Notes: a model not told the origin generated them from the sequence alone. A stretch of 40,291 nucleotides of DNA from Salinivirgaceae bacterium (GCA_002869335.1 PKTE01000287.1:1-40291); one strand, 5' to 3'; numbered from the stretch's first letter, positions 8,520 to 18,262 are shown. Numbers and translations: made by a program.

Positions 8520-10040
8520 TTATTTAGTTGAAATCCATACGACGCTATCTCTAGCCCGAATTATTGAATTAGATCTTGATCTGAGTAAAGGACTCAATGC
8601 TAATTCTGTTGCTTTCTTTATAACGGTATTATACTCCATAATTCCATTGTTCGTAGCAAACCAAATTAAGGTATCATTATACAACAAAGCATCGTAAACA
8701 TCCTGAAAATACTTACTCTTATATAATATGGGTAAAACGTTTGGATTCAAAAAATCATAAATATGTCTGCCGTGAAATAAAACCAACCTATCACCTATCT
8801 TAACTGATGCATCTGCAAAACTCCTACTCTTTAGTTTTTTCATTTGATTTTTATAAATCAACCTGTTTCCATTTCTGGTAAAACTAATTAATAATGAATC
8901 TCCGAAAAGTTTGAGTTCTTCGCATGTGATGGAATTATCTTGAATATCAACATATTTGTTAGTCAAGCCATTTTGATTGTATGTATAATATTTTGGTCCA
9001 AGACCTGCAAAATAAACAGCATTCTTATTGGCATCTATCTTTCTAATTGGCGTATTTGTTATTCCCGAGTTTTTATCCAAATGCCCATAGCATAAGGGTG
9101 AAAAATAGTATACACCATTGTATAATGTACTTACCCAAATCCCTTTTTCGCTATCCTCAAGAATAGAGGTTACTGACTGACCCGGTAATAGATGATACTT
9201 CTTTTTAGTAAAATTAGAGTCTTCAAAAACGACTGCTCCACCCTGATGAAAACCAAACCACAAATTATTGTTATTGTCTTTTGAAATCCACAATATATCT
9301 TGTGGAAATTTAACTACTTGACTAGTGCCATTTTTATCAAAAATAAATAATTGCCTATAATCAGAGTAATAATATTTATCATCAAATTTTTCTATTATAG
9401 ATCTACAAGAAAATTGCTTTGAATCAAAGGTGTGTATTGAATCTTCAATAAAAGGGTTTTCAATATTTATACGCATTTCACCATCCTTCTTGGATGTAAA
9501 CAAATATTTATCCTCTATTTTTGTAATCAGATTAAGATCTTTGGACTTAGGCTTAAGCTCAAATATCTCTCCTTGTGGTGATATCTTAAGGATGTTCTTA
9601 TAATAAATCCCAAAATAGACATTATCAGAACTATCGACATAAAAACTCTTTTTAAGCGGATAATAACCCTCTAGATTTCGTTTTTGAATATCATTGTTGT
9701 ATGAGAAGATATATAAAGAATCATTTTCAATATAAGCCAGCTCATTAGTGATCATCACAAACCACATACGCTTTTTATAGTCCTCAAAAATCTCTAAAAC
9801 AGTACTTTCAGGCAAGCCATTTTCTGCACTATAATTTTTAAAATCATAACCATTAAACCTGCTAACTCCTTCATCTGTAGTAATCCAAATATAACCTTTA
9901 TGATCTTGCACTACCTGATATACTTCAGAACTCAGAAGTCCATTATCAACATTAAAATGTTTAAGCACTTTTTGCGCATACCCACTAACAGTAATAGTTA
10001 ATACAAGGGCAATTGAATATATAATCTTTCTTCTTTTCAT
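8520..10040 (-). CDS. N-terminal beta-propeller part of the same sensor kinase, ended by an in-frame TAA
   Basis: A 506-aa ORF beginning with a signal peptide (MKRRKIIYSIALVLTITVSGYAQ) followed by two-component-regulator propeller repeats: HFNVDNGLLSSEVYQVVQDHKGYIWITTDEGVSRFNGYD is the standard first blade, and blades ending WFGFHQGG, WVSTLYNG, WFATNNG and VWISTK follow. Such periplasmic propellers occur in long (about 950-1000 aa) Bacteroidota sensors with Y_Y_Y, membrane and kinase domains. Here the frame stops at TAA 8520-8522 in the middle of a blade and then continues in the same frame into the kinase ORF down to 7143, 966 codons in total. It is best read as one gene with a nonsense codon at position 507. 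The signal sensed is unknown. Confidence 0.8.
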   Translation of the reverse strand: MKRRKIIYSIALVLTITVSGYAQKVLKHFNVDNGLLSSEVYQVVQDHKGYIWITTDEGVSRFNGYDFKNYSAENGLPESTVLEIFEDYKKRMWFVMITNELAYIENDSLYIFSYNNDIQKRNLEGYYPLKKSFYVDSSDNVYFGIYYKNILKISPQGEIFELKPKSKDLNLITKIEDKYLFTSKKDGEMRINIENPFIEDSIHTFDSKQFSCRSIIEKFDDKYYYSDYRQLFIFDKNGTSQVVKFPQDILWISKDNNNNLWFGFHQGGAVVFEDSNFTKKKYHLLPGQSVTSILEDSEKGIWVSTLYNGVYYFSPLCYGHLDKNSGITNTPIRKIDANKNAVYFAGLGPKYYTYNQNGLTNKYVDIQDNSITCEELKLFGDSLLISFTRNGNRLIYKNQMKKLKSRSFADASVKIGDRLVLFHGRHIYDFLNPNVLPILYKSKYFQDVYDALLYNDTLIWFATNNGIMEYNTVIKKATELALSPLLRSRSNSIIRARDSVVWISTK

Positions 10041-10057
10041 GCCTTAAAAACTAATGG

Positions 10058-10065
10058 CAAATATA
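10058..10065 (-). promoter_or_regulatory. -7 box of the propeller kinase-LytTR operon
   Basis: TATATTTG on the minus strand, 18 bases before the ATG at 10040, matches TAnnTTTG exactly. No good TTTG -33 box is seen at the normal distance. Confidence 0.4.
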
Positions 10066-10229
10066 ATCAAATTAGACACAAGCTATTTTTATTAACCTAT
10101 TACATTAAAACAGCTTAAGAATAAATTCATAATCATTCACTTTAAACATGTTAAGACAAAGAATCAAACACTTATTAAAAATAATCTGACATACAACAAT
10201 TTACATCGCCTTTAATTTTACGAATCTTC

Positions 10230-10260
10230 TTGTTATATCGGTTATGTTTTTATAATTTTG
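10230..10260 (+). promoter_or_regulatory. Promoter of leuS
   Basis: TTG (10230-10232), 20 bases, then TAATTTTG (10253-10260), an exact match to the Bacteroidota -7 consensus TAnnTTTG. The leuS ATG follows 28 bases later. Confidence 0.6.
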
Positions 10261-10288
10261 CCGCGTTTTTCTTTTAAAAGCAATAAAA

Positions 10289-12880
10289 ATGGAGTATTCG
10301 TTTAGTAACATAGAGCCTAAATGGCAAGAAGAGTGGCGCAAAAACAAAACCTATAAGGTTGAAGTTGATAATAGCAGGCCAAAATTCTACGTATTGGATA
10401 TGTTCCCTTATCCTTCTGGAGCAGGGCTACATGTGGGGCATCCGCTAGGCTACATTGCATCGGATATTTTCTCAAGATATAAACGTCAAAAGGGATTTAA
10501 CGTGTTACATCCAATGGGTTACGATGCCTATGGATTGCCAGCAGAACAGTATGCCATTCAAACTGGTCAACATCCAGCGGTAACAACTGAAATCAATATC
10601 AAAAGATATCGTGAGCAGTTAGACAAAATCGGTTTCTCATTCGACTGGAACAGAGAAGTACAAACCTGTGATCCTGAATATTATAAATGGACTCAATGGG
10701 CATTTATTCAAATGTTTAATCATTGGTTCAACAACGAAACACAAAAAGCAGAACCCATTGCTGATCTTGTTACTGAATTTGAGAAAAACGGCAACAATGG
10801 AATAAATGCTGCATGCTCACCAACAGAGGTCTTTACAGCCGAAGAGTGGAAAGCAAAAGACGAAAAAGCACAACAGGAAACATTACTAAATTATCGTATT
10901 GCCTACCTTGCAGATACAATGGTAAATTGGTGTCCTGAGTTAGGTACAGTGCTTGCCAACGACGAGGTAAAAGATGGTGTTTCTGTTCGCGGAGGCCACC
11001 CTGTAGTACAAAAAACTATGCGCCAATGGTCACTGAGAGTAAGTGCATATGCTGAAAGACTACTTGCCGGATTGGATAAAGTTGATTGGAGTGACTCCTT
11101 GAAAGAGATTCAGCGTAACTGGATTGGAAAAAGTATAGGCGCATCAGTACATTTCAAATTGGATGGACACGATCATCAAATTGAGATTTTCACAACACGC
11201 CCGGACACACTATACGGAGCTACCTTTATGGTAATGGCACCTGAGCATGAATTGGTACGTGAGCTTACAACACCAGATCATAAAGAAGAAGTTGAAAAAT
11301 ATATTGAATGGGCTGGTAACAGAAATGAACGTGAGCGTATCGCTGATGCAAAAAGTATCACAGGAGTTTTCACAGGAGCTTATGGTATTAACCCCATCAC
11401 AAATGAGAAAATTCCTATCTGGATTGCCGATTATGTTTTAATGGGATATGGTACAGGAGCAATTATGGCTGTACCTGCACATGACAGTCGCGATTTTGCT
11501 TTTGCAAAACATTTCAAACTACCAATCATTCAGGTTGTTGTAGGTGAAGGTGATAAAGAAAGTGATCCTGCCAATTGGGAGGAATCTTACGATGCCAAAG
11601 AAGGTAAAATGATCAATAGCGACCTTATCAACGGCTTGGATGTGAAAAAAGCTATTGAAACCATTACTAAACATATTGAATCTCAAGAATTAGGTAAAAA
11701 ACAAATCAACTACAAGCTACGCGATGCTATTTTCAGTCGTCAACGTTATTGGGGAGAGCCTTTCCCAGTTTATTACAAAGACGATATGCCATACGTACTT
11801 GATGAAGATAAATTGCCATTGGAGCTACCAGAAGTTGATAAATATTTACCAACAGAGGATGGCCAGCCACCGTTAGGTCGCGCCAAAAACTGGACAACGG
11901 AAGATGGACACCCACTAGAATTAAACACAATGCCTGGTTTTGCAGGCTCATCAGCGTATTACTTGCGTTACATGGATCCACGAAACAATGATGCCTTGGT
12001 TTCAAAAGAAGCTAACGAATACTGGCAAGATGTGGACCTTTACGTAGGCGGGACAGAGCACGCTACTGGTCATTTGATATACTCTCGTTTCTGGAATAAG
12101 TTTTTATTTGATATTGGCAAAGTAATCAAAGACGAACCATACAAAAAACTGATCAACCAGGGAATGATTCAGGGTCGTTCAAACTTTGTGTATAGAATCA
12201 AAGGTGAGAACAAATACGTTTCATTCGGATTACGTAAGGACTACGACGTTACACCTATTCATGTTGACGTAAATATTGTAGATAACGATATATTGGACAC
12301 AGAAGCATTCCGTAATTGGCGTCCTGAATTCAAAGATGCCGAGTTCATCCTTGAAGATGGCAAGTACGTTTGTGGATATGCTGTTGAGAAAATGTCAAAA
12401 TCGATGTTCAATGTAGTAAACCCTGATATAATCATCGAAAAGTATGGTGCTGATACACTTCGCCTCTACGAAATGTTCCTTGGACCGGTAGAACAAAGTA
12501 AACCATGGGATACTAAGGGAATTGATGGAGTTCACCGTTTCCTTAAAAAATTCTGGCGCTTATTCTATGAAGGCGAAAATCTCATCATCACTGATGAGCA
12601 ACCTAACGAAAACGAGTTGAAAGTTATCAATAAAACCATTCATAAAATTGGTGACGATATTGAGCGCTTTTCATTCAATACAGCCATTTCAGCATTCATG
12701 ATTTGTGTAAACGATTTAAATGATCTGAAATGTCATAAAAAAGCTATTCTTGAACCGCTTACTATTATGTTAAGCTCATTTGCACCACATATTGCAGAAG
12801 AGCTATGGCATGCGGCAGGAAATACTTCTACAGTAATTGATGCTACTTTCCCAACGTACGACGAAAAGTACTTGAAATAA
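10289..12880 (+). CDS. leuS: Leucyl-tRNA synthetase, main part, ended by an in-frame TAA
   Basis: Class Ia aminoacyl-tRNA synthetase that charges tRNA-Leu with leucine. The frame covers the Rossmann catalytic domain with the HIGH-type motif HVGH (residues 48-51), the CP1 editing domain with [12 protein letters not shown] and the conserved Asp-containing AVPAHDSRD segment, the KMSKS loop (701-705) and the helical anticodon-binding domain. It stops after 863 aa at TAA 12878-12880 in EKYLK-stop-DEIEYPVSFNGK. The next 62 codons, in the same frame, encode the normal LeuRS C-terminal domain, and full length would be 926 codons, as usual for the phylum. Glu is expected at the stop position, so a GAA to TAA change is the simplest history. 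leuS is normally a single-copy essential gene. Transcribed from the promoter just upstream. Confidence 0.93.
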   Translation: MEYSFSNIEPKWQEEWRKNKTYKVEVDNSRPKFYVLDMFPYPSGAGLHVGHPLGYIASDIFSRYKRQKGFNVLHPMGYDAYGLPAEQYAIQTGQHPAVTTEINIKRYREQLDKIGFSFDWNREVQTCDPEYYKWTQWAFIQMFNHWFNNETQKAEPIADLVTEFEKNGNNGINAACSPTEVFTAEEWKAKDEKAQQETLLNYRIAYLADTMVNWCPELGTVLANDEVKDGVSVRGGHPVVQKTMRQWSLRVSAYAERLLAGLDKVDWSDSLKEIQRNWIGKSIGASVHFKLDGHDHQIEIFTTRPDTLYGATFMVMAPEHELVRELTTPDHKEEVEKYIEWAGNRNERERIADAKSITGVFTGAYGINPITNEKIPIWIADYVLMGYGTGAIMAVPAHDSRDFAFAKHFKLPIIQVVVGEGDKESDPANWEESYDAKEGKMINSDLINGLDVKKAIETITKHIESQELGKKQINYKLRDAIFSRQRYWGEPFPVYYKDDMPYVLDEDKLPLELPEVDKYLPTEDGQPPLGRAKNWTTEDGHPLELNTMPGFAGSSAYYLRYMDPRNNDALVSKEANEYWQDVDLYVGGTEHATGHLIYSRFWNKFLFDIGKVIKDEPYKKLINQGMIQGRSNFVYRIKGENKYVSFGLRKDYDVTPIHVDVNIVDNDILDTEAFRNWRPEFKDAEFILEDGKYVCGYAVEKMSKSMFNVVNPDIIIEKYGADTLRLYEMFLGPVEQSKPWDTKGIDGVHRFLKKFWRLFYEGENLIITDEQPNENELKVINKTIHKIGDDIERFSFNTAISAFMICVNDLNDLKCHKKAILEPLTIMLSSFAPHIAEELWHAAGNTSTVIDATFPTYDEKYLK

Positions 12881-13069
12881 GACGAAATTGAGTACCCGGT
12901 ATCATTCAACGGTAAAACCCGTTTCAAATTAAAACTACCGGCAGACGCAAGTAAAGATGAGATTGAAGCTGCTGTAATGGGGCACGAAAACTCTCAGAAA
13001 TATTTAGAAGGTAAAACACCTAAAAAAGTCATTATTGTACCCAAAAGAATTATAAATATCGTACTATAA
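12881..13069 (+). pseudogene. leuS: Severed C-terminal domain of LeuRS, in frame after the TAA
   Basis: The 62 codons after the leuS stop read DEIEYPVSFNGKTRFKLKLPADASKDEIEA... and end KKVIIVPKRIINIVL, then TAA at 13067-13069. This is the compact C-terminal domain that in bacterial LeuRS contacts the tRNA elbow and is important for aminoacylation. The reading frame is identical to that of leuS and no base has been gained or lost. The first internal ATG is about 32 codons in, so independent translation as a useful domain is unlikely. It is intact sequence rather than decayed sequence, which argues that the stop is recent, an error, or read through. Confidence 0.85.
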
Positions 13070-13132
13070 GTCGCTTTTCGTCAAAAAATTAGCTTGTTAA
13101 CATATTGTTGAGAAAACAATGTCAGTTTTTGC

Positions 13133-13162
13133 TTGTTTATCTCCAATATTTTATGACTTTTG
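13133..13162 (+). promoter_or_regulatory. Promoter of the yitT-like/M23 operon
   Basis: TTG (13133-13135), 19 bases, then GACTTTTG (13155-13162), 7 of 8 positions of TAnnTTTG with the first T replaced. It lies 23 bases before the ATG at 13186 and supports that start over the upstream in-frame TTG at 13105. Confidence 0.45.
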
Positions 13163-13185
13163 CAAAAAAATCAGGTAGCATAAAA

Positions 13186-14070
13186 ATGAGTAAAGTTTTA
13201 AAAATCAATACTACACGTCAGGACGTGCTAAAAGAGATGCGCAGATGGATAATCATGACATTCGGATTATTCATTAACGCCTTTGCATGGACAGCGTTTT
13301 TAATTCCAACTAAAATTATTGGTGGTGGGTTAAGTGGTATTTCTACTCTTATTTACTACATGACAAACATACCAGTTGGGGTTATTTATTTGATTATAAA
13401 CATATTATTGGTATTAATTGCCATTAAAATATTGGGCGCCAGCTTTGGGGTTAAAACCATTTTCAGCGTACTGGTATTAGGTGGATTTTTATCACTACTA
13501 CAAGGATTTATAACAGAACCTCTTGTAGACGACATATTCTTGTCTGCAGTACTTGGAGGAGCCCTTGCAGGAGCAGGAATAGGTATTGTATTTACACAAG
13601 GTGGAAGTACAGGTGGAACCGATATTTTTGCCATGATCATCAATAAATATTACAATATCAGTCCGGGTAGATTGATTTTGTATTTTGATGTAGTAATAAT
13701 ATCATCAAGTTTCTTTGTATTTGACTCTGTTGAAAAGCTAGTGTATGGATTCGTTACAATGGCCATTGTAGCCTGGGCGATAGATATGTTATTATCAGGT
13801 AGCAAACAATCCACACAAATATTCATTTTTACAAAATATCACGAAGAAGTTTCAAAAGAATTAAACGAACACGTAGGCAGGGGCATGACATTGCTTGAAG
13901 CCGAAGGTTGGTATAGTAGACAAGCCACAAAAGTTATAATGGTGGTTACACGCAAGCACGAGATGCCTCAGGTGCTGCGAATTGTAAAATCAATAGATCC
14001 GGATGCCTTTGTGTCAGTTGCTTCGGTAATGGGGACATATGGCAAAGGATTTGAAAACATAAGAGGCTAA
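13186..14070 (+). CDS. YitT family (DUF161/DUF2179) membrane protein
   Basis: Integral membrane protein of 294 aa from the ATG at 13186. The frame stays open upstream to a TTG at 13105, but a promoter lies between them and the extra 27 residues are not family-like. Five or so hydrophobic helices follow the basic N-terminus (WIIMTFGLFINAFAW, GVIYLIINILLVLIAI, FSVLVLGGFLSLLQGF, LAGAGIGIVF and a later one), with the glycine-rich family motifs GGGLSGIS and QGGSTGGTDI. The C-terminal cytosolic DUF2179 domain (TQIFIFTKYHEEV... to AFVSVASVMGTYGKGF) is complete. The transport substrate, if any, is not established for this family. It is followed after 14 bases by the M23 peptidase gene. Confidence 0.9.
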   Translation: MSKVLKINTTRQDVLKEMRRWIIMTFGLFINAFAWTAFLIPTKIIGGGLSGISTLIYYMTNIPVGVIYLIINILLVLIAIKILGASFGVKTIFSVLVLGGFLSLLQGFITEPLVDDIFLSAVLGGALAGAGIGIVFTQGGSTGGTDIFAMIINKYYNISPGRLILYFDVVIISSSFFVFDSVEKLVYGFVTMAIVAWAIDMLLSGSKQSTQIFIFTKYHEEVSKELNEHVGRGMTLLEAEGWYSRQATKVIMVVTRKHEMPQVLRIVKSIDPDAFVSVASVMGTYGKGFENIRG

Positions 14071-14084
14071 CGAAAAATAATTGT

Positions 14085-15485
14085 ATGAGTAAAAAATTAC
14101 TTAGTTTAATAATTTTCATCACACTTGGAGCAGCACTGGTAGCTTTTATTTTTATAAGCAAGCCGTTCCAGGCACAAAACAATGCACCGGAAGTGAAAGA
14201 GATTATAGAGGAGCCGGTAATTGAAATGAAGTATGGAATTCCTGTTGATTCATTTTTGATTTTTAATGACAGAATTAGACGTAACCAAAGTTTAGCAGAA
14301 TTGCTCAAACCTTATAAAGTTTCTCCTTTACAAATTGATCAAATTGCCAAGCAAAAAGAGGTTTTCGATGTAAGATACATGCGCTTTGGTAAAGATTATT
14401 CCGTATTTTGCAATAGTGATACATCAGCTGCTTATTTCATTTATGAGCACACTCCTATTGCCTATGTGAAAATTGAATTTGGCGATACAGTTGCCATGTC
14501 GATGGAGCAAAAAGAAGTTACTAAAGTGCGCAGAATAGCTTCTGGGTTTATTGAATCGAACTTGTGGAATGCAATGCTTGATTATGATATTGACCCAATG
14601 ATGTCTATCGAGCTTTCTGAAATATATGCATGGAGTATTGACTTTTTTGGATTGAAAAAGGGAGACCACTTTTCAGTCATTTACGACGAAGAATATGTTG
14701 ATACAGTTCGTGTAGGAATAAGTAAAATCCATTCTGCAGTTTTTAATCACCGCAATAAAGACTTTTACGCCATTTCATTTGAACAAGACAGCGTAGAAAG
14801 CTTTTTTGATAGTACTGGAGGATCATTACGCAGAGCTTTCCTTAAAGCTCCGTTGCGTTATAGTAGAATCTCCTCAGGTTTCTCATATAACAGACGACAC
14901 CCAGTTTTAAAAATTTATCGTCCACATACTGGAATTGATTACGCTGCTCCTACAGGAACACCTGTGCATTCAGTTGGTGACGGAGTTGTAGTTGCTAAAA
15001 AATACACACGCCAGGGTGGTCGAATGGTGAAAATTAAGCACAATAGTGTTTACACAACAGGATACTTGCATTTGTCCAGATATGGTAAAGATATAAATGT
15101 AGGTGCCCATGTTCAACAAGGTCAGGTAATAGGTTACGTAGGTTCAAGCGGTTTGGCCACAGGCCCACATCTTGATTTCCGCTTTTGGAGAAATAATAAA
15201 CCAATCGATCCGCTCAAAGTAGAATCACCACCTGTGGAACCAATCAAGAAGGTTAATCGTGAGGAATACGAACGTATTCGCGATAATATGATTGAGCAAC
15301 TGAAAGAAGCAGATGAGAAACTTCATGTAGTTCACCCTGTTTTAGCTGAAAAAATTAAAAGAAAAAGAGCCAAAGATCACGAAATTATGGACATGATTGC
15401 TCGTTACGAATACCGCAGTAAAAACATTGATTTCCCAAATAAACCAATTTCAATGCCGGGAAATAGTGAATGGGTATTGCAATAA
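14085..15485 (+). CDS. M23-family (LytM-like) peptidoglycan endopeptidase
   Basis: Predicted cell-envelope metallopeptidase of 466 aa, acting on peptidoglycan cross-links or regulating such enzymes. An uncleaved signal anchor covers residues 5-23 (LSLIIFITLGAALVAFIFI). A middle domain of about 200 residues resembles the LysM/OapA-like region of MepM-type proteins, starting near the phrase RIRRNQSLAELLKPY. The M23 domain has the complete zinc site: His and Asp in RPHTGIDYAAP, the catalytic His in TGYLHLSRYG and the metal His in GPHLDFRFW. A basic coiled-coil tail of about 80 residues follows. It probably shares a transcript with the YitT gene and ends at a strong terminator. Confidence 0.92.
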   Translation: MSKKLLSLIIFITLGAALVAFIFISKPFQAQNNAPEVKEIIEEPVIEMKYGIPVDSFLIFNDRIRRNQSLAELLKPYKVSPLQIDQIAKQKEVFDVRYMRFGKDYSVFCNSDTSAAYFIYEHTPIAYVKIEFGDTVAMSMEQKEVTKVRRIASGFIESNLWNAMLDYDIDPMMSIELSEIYAWSIDFFGLKKGDHFSVIYDEEYVDTVRVGISKIHSAVFNHRNKDFYAISFEQDSVESFFDSTGGSLRRAFLKAPLRYSRISSGFSYNRRHPVLKIYRPHTGIDYAAPTGTPVHSVGDGVVVAKKYTRQGGRMVKIKHNSVYTTGYLHLSRYGKDINVGAHVQQGQVIGYVGSSGLATGPHLDFRFWRNNKPIDPLKVESPPVEPIKKVNREEYERIRDNMIEQLKEADEKLHVVHPVLAEKIKRKRAKDHEIMDMIARYEYRSKNIDFPNKPISMPGNSEWVLQ

Positions 15486-15508
15486 ATGAAACTATAAACA
15501 ATAAAAAT

Positions 15509-15541
15509 AACGGCCGTTGTAGAAATACACGGCCGTTTTTA
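15509..15541 (+). terminator. Rho-independent terminator after the M23 peptidase gene
   Basis: A 9-bp perfect stem AACGGCCGT (15509-15517) / ACGGCCGTT (15529-15537) with an 11-base loop runs straight into a T run. The A-rich left flank could let it work in both directions. Confidence 0.85.
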
Positions 15542-15547
15542 TTTTCA

Positions 15548-15555
15548 TATATTTG
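15548..15555 (+). promoter_or_regulatory. Candidate -7 box of the methyltransferase gene
   Basis: TATATTTG matches TAnnTTTG exactly and lies just after the terminator and 109 bases before the ATG at 15665. No clear -33 element; moderate support. Confidence 0.35.
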
Positions 15556-15664
15556 CTTACTTATATTGCATCTAGAATAAACATTGGCACTGCATTCTAA
15601 TTTTAATAAAAAACTAATTATTGTCCCTGCCAAAATACAATCTGTTTATTAACCTCTTAAAATA

Positions 15665-16411
15665 ATGAAGAATATTTCACAAAATAACCCAGAATTCTAT
15701 ACATCAATTGCAAAATATTACGATTATATTTTCCCTCTTAAAAACCCTGCTTTTGCATTCACAAAATCATTGATTGACAAAAAAATGAGTATTCTCGATG
15801 CTGGTTGCGCAACTGGAAGCTTAAGTATAGCCCTATCACCATATTGCCATAAAATAAAAGGAATTGACCTGGATTCTGAAATGATAAAAATGGCTCAAAT
15901 AAAAGCAACTAATTATTCGAATACAACATTCGAAGAAGGAGACTTATTAAATTTTTTAGTTGATAATCAAGAAAATGATTACGATTTAATAATATGCTAT
16001 GGAAATACTTTGGTCCACATATTAGCATTAGAGGATATAAGTAATTTTCTAGGCCAGGTATTTAAGTTATTAAAATCAGGTGGAAGAATTTCCATACAAA
16101 TTCTCAATTACAATTATATTCTAAATGAGAATATAACTTCGCTTCCTACAATTGAAAACGAACATATCAGATTTATTCGAAATTATAATTTCAAAGCAAA
16201 CTTACAGTTGATAGATTTCAATACGGAACTAATATTGAAAGAAACGAAAGAAAGAATAAAAAACACAACAGAATTAATCGCTATCAAACCTGATGAATTA
16301 AAAAGTCTACTAATAAAGACTGGTTATAAAAATATTGAAATGTACAGCTCTTTTAAACGAGAAACTTACAACAACAAGGAACTACCATTAATAGTAACTG
16401 CTGAAAAATAA
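15665..16411 (+). CDS. Class I SAM-dependent methyltransferase, substrate unknown
   Basis: A 248-aa cytosolic protein with the Rossmann-like SAM-binding fold: motif I is ILDAGCATGSLSIAL (about residues 40-54), followed by the acidic ribose-binding loop GIDLDSEMIKMAQ, motif II around YDLIICYGNTLVHI and motif III around LLKSGGRISIQIL. It looks like the Methyltransf_11/25 group, which includes small-molecule and tRNA methyltransferases, and nothing in the sequence fixes the substrate. The gene is very AT-rich, slightly more than its neighbours. It stands alone on the plus strand, and its TAA stop abuts the TAA of the converging SDR gene (TAATTA at 16409-16414). Confidence 0.85.
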   Translation: MKNISQNNPEFYTSIAKYYDYIFPLKNPAFAFTKSLIDKKMSILDAGCATGSLSIALSPYCHKIKGIDLDSEMIKMAQIKATNYSNTTFEEGDLLNFLVDNQENDYDLIICYGNTLVHILALEDISNFLGQVFKLLKSGGRISIQILNYNYILNENITSLPTIENEHIRFIRNYNFKANLQLIDFNTELILKETKERIKNTTELIAIKPDELKSLLIKTGYKNIEMYSSFKRETYNNKELPLIVTAEK

Positions 16412-17164
16412 TTAAAATCCATAAATTGAGAAGCCTCCATCTACGGCAATGGTTTGCCCTGTAATATACCCCGCTCCTTCTGAACAAAGAAATGCCACAA
16501 CCGAAGCGACTTCATCAGGTTCACCAATACGTTTCATTGGTGTTCTATCCAGTACTTCTTTTTTATAAGCTTCATCTTTCAAAACCTGCTTTGCCAAGGG
16601 TGTAGCAATGTACCAAGGCGCAATAGCATTTACCCTAATACCATCTTTAGCCCACTCAGCAGCCAGATTTTTAGTTAACTGATTCATGGCAGCCTTACTC
16701 ATGGCATAAATAGCTCCTGTGCGCAAATGAGCCAAACCTGCCACAGAGCTCATGAAAATAACATTGCCCTGTTCCGACTTTTTTAGTGATGGATAAACCT
16801 TACGAGTAAGTTCGTAACCCGATCTTAGGTTTGTATTTATCAGCTCCTCAAACTCTCCATCTTCCACATCTTTGACAGCTTTACGAATATTGGTTCCCGC
16901 ATTATTAACAAGTACATCAAGTCGTCCATACTCCTTATTAACAAATTTTGCTATTGCGTCAAGGTCTTTGCGCTGAGAAACATCAGCACTAAAAGTTACA
17001 GTTTCACCTTCAATAGATACGGATGCGTCGTTTAAATCTTCCTCATGGCGTGCCACCATGATAACTTTTGCACCATTTTCAGCAAATAACTTTGAAACAT
17101 GATAACCAATTCCTTTACTCGCTCCTGTAATAAGAACTAACTTATTCTGAAAGTTTATCTCCAT
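16412..17164 (-). CDS. SDR family NAD(P)-dependent oxidoreductase (tropinone reductase-like)
   Basis: Classical short-chain dehydrogenase of 250 aa. The cofactor motif [10 protein letters not shown] (about residue 13) is followed by a basic residue in VARHEED that suggests NADP(H). The family motifs NNAG, the catalytic Ser in [11 protein letters not shown] and the Tyr/Lys pair in YAMSKAA are all present. [13 protein letters not shown] and the C-terminal GGFSIYG resemble the tropinone-reductase-like/FabG-like branch. Substrate unknown. It starts about 40 bases downstream of an alpha/beta hydrolase gene on the same strand and probably shares its transcript, which suggests a small catabolic or detoxifying pair; that is inference. 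Confidence 0.9.
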   Translation of the reverse strand: MEINFQNKLVLITGASKGIGYHVSKLFAENGAKVIMVARHEEDLNDASVSIEGETVTFSADVSQRKDLDAIAKFVNKEYGRLDVLVNNAGTNIRKAVKDVEDGEFEELINTNLRSGYELTRKVYPSLKKSEQGNVIFMSSVAGLAHLRTGAIYAMSKAAMNQLTKNLAAEWAKDGIRVNAIAPWYIATPLAKQVLKDEAYKKEVLDRTPMKRIGEPDEVASVVAFLCSEGAGYITGQTIAVDGGFSIYGF

Positions 17165-17204
17165 AATAAAATTTTACTGGAATACATGAAAATTAATATC
17201 TCAA

Positions 17205-18068
17205 TTATATTACCTGATCAATTAGAAATTGTTGGATCAGCTGATTGAATTGTTCTGGATTTTCAATCTGCGGACAATGACCTGCATTATCAATAAGCTG
17301 AACCTTTTTACGCCAAAGAGTTGGTATTTCTAATTTATCGAAATATGTTCTTTTGAGGATCTTATCATAGCGGCCTTGGAAAATAGCAATGGGCTGTGTC
17401 AGGTTTTTTATATTCTCTGATTCATTACCCATGACTGAATGCATTGTTATAGATTCAGCTAGAATTGAACGCATAGCAGGGTCTGCCTTTTTTATGCTTT
17501 GAATTAATAAATTATCTAATTCAGAGCCTTTTTTCACAAACAGCTTAGCAATCCGAGAAACCTCATCAGTATTCAATTTTGATTGTTGCGTAAGAGCGTA
17601 ATCTGGATGGCCGTAATGACTATCTTCAAGTTTATTATTTTCACTAAAGGGAGGAGCTCCAAAAATAACCAAGCCCTTTGCTCGCTGGCTAATCTGAGGC
17701 CAGGCATTCATAAGCACATGAGCTCCAGTTGAATGCCCCACAAAAAAAGCATTCTTTATATCAAGCTTCTCAATCCAATTAACCATAATCTGGGTCAATG
17801 CTTCCAACGTGTAAAAAATCTCTGGCTCTTTAGCCGGTTTACTATTTCCATGCCCTGGCATATCAGGAGCTAGCATTCTGTATTTCTGAAACTCTTTTGC
17901 AGTGAATTGATTTTCAAATGAATCTGAAGATAACGAGCTTCTGTGAAAAAATACAATTGGATCTCCATTAACACCATTATCTTTATAAGAAAGAATAATA
18001 CCGTCAAGATTAATCTCCTTTTGCAAAGGTTTTTTTTCTAAGGTTGGTTGCCCTGTTGTTTTTGCCAT
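17205..18068 (-). CDS. Alpha/beta hydrolase
   Basis: Cytosolic alpha/beta-hydrolase fold protein of 287 aa. The oxyanion-region motif is FFHRSSLSSDSF, in a position where family members usually carry HG; here HR is seen. Next come MLAPDMPGHGNSKPA and the nucleophile elbow FVGHSTGAHVLM (Ser near residue 116). The late catalytic Asp is probably in IFQGRYDKILKR and the His in NAGHCPQIENPEQFN. This is a complete catalytic triad of an esterase/haloalkane-dehalogenase-like hydrolase. The substrate cannot be told. It is the first gene of a likely two-gene unit with the SDR. Confidence 0.88.
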   Translation of the reverse strand: MAKTTGQPTLEKKPLQKEINLDGIILSYKDNGVNGDPIVFFHRSSLSSDSFENQFTAKEFQKYRMLAPDMPGHGNSKPAKEPEIFYTLEALTQIMVNWIEKLDIKNAFFVGHSTGAHVLMNAWPQISQRAKGLVIFGAPPFSENNKLEDSHYGHPDYALTQQSKLNTDEVSRIAKLFVKKGSELDNLLIQSIKKADPAMRSILAESITMHSVMGNESENIKNLTQPIAIFQGRYDKILKRTYFDKLEIPTLWRKKVQLIDNAGHCPQIENPEQFNQLIQQFLIDQVI

Positions 18069-18135
18069 TGCATTAATTTATTAAATGGCTTTTATTTTAA
18101 AACCTATGTAAGTTAGACAAATTAACATCGTGTGG

Positions 18136-18143
18136 CAAATTTA
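18136..18143 (-). promoter_or_regulatory. Candidate -7 box for the hydrolase-SDR unit
   Basis: TAAATTTG on the minus strand, an exact TAnnTTTG match, 67 bases before the ATG at 18068. The -33 region is weak. Confidence 0.35.
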
Positions 18144-18225
18144 TTTTCTAAAGAGATATTAAAAATTAAAACAGTGTGACAAATGAAAACGATAAATGTT
18201 AACTAATCGCTCAATTTATTTCGAA

Positions 18226-18233
18226 TAAATTTG
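18226..18233 (+). promoter_or_regulatory. Candidate -7 box for the VOC gene
   Basis: TAAATTTG on the plus strand, an exact TAnnTTTG match, 29 bases before the ATG at 18263. The -33 region is weak. It is divergent from the hydrolase -7 box. Confidence 0.4.
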
Positions 18234-18262
18234 CACTTTTATCTCATTAAAATATCTGATTT

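Noticed and set aside
13105-13185. N-terminal extension of the YitT protein from a TTG at 13105
   Set aside because: A promoter with good spacing lies inside this stretch, and the ATG at 13186 gives the normal family N-terminus.
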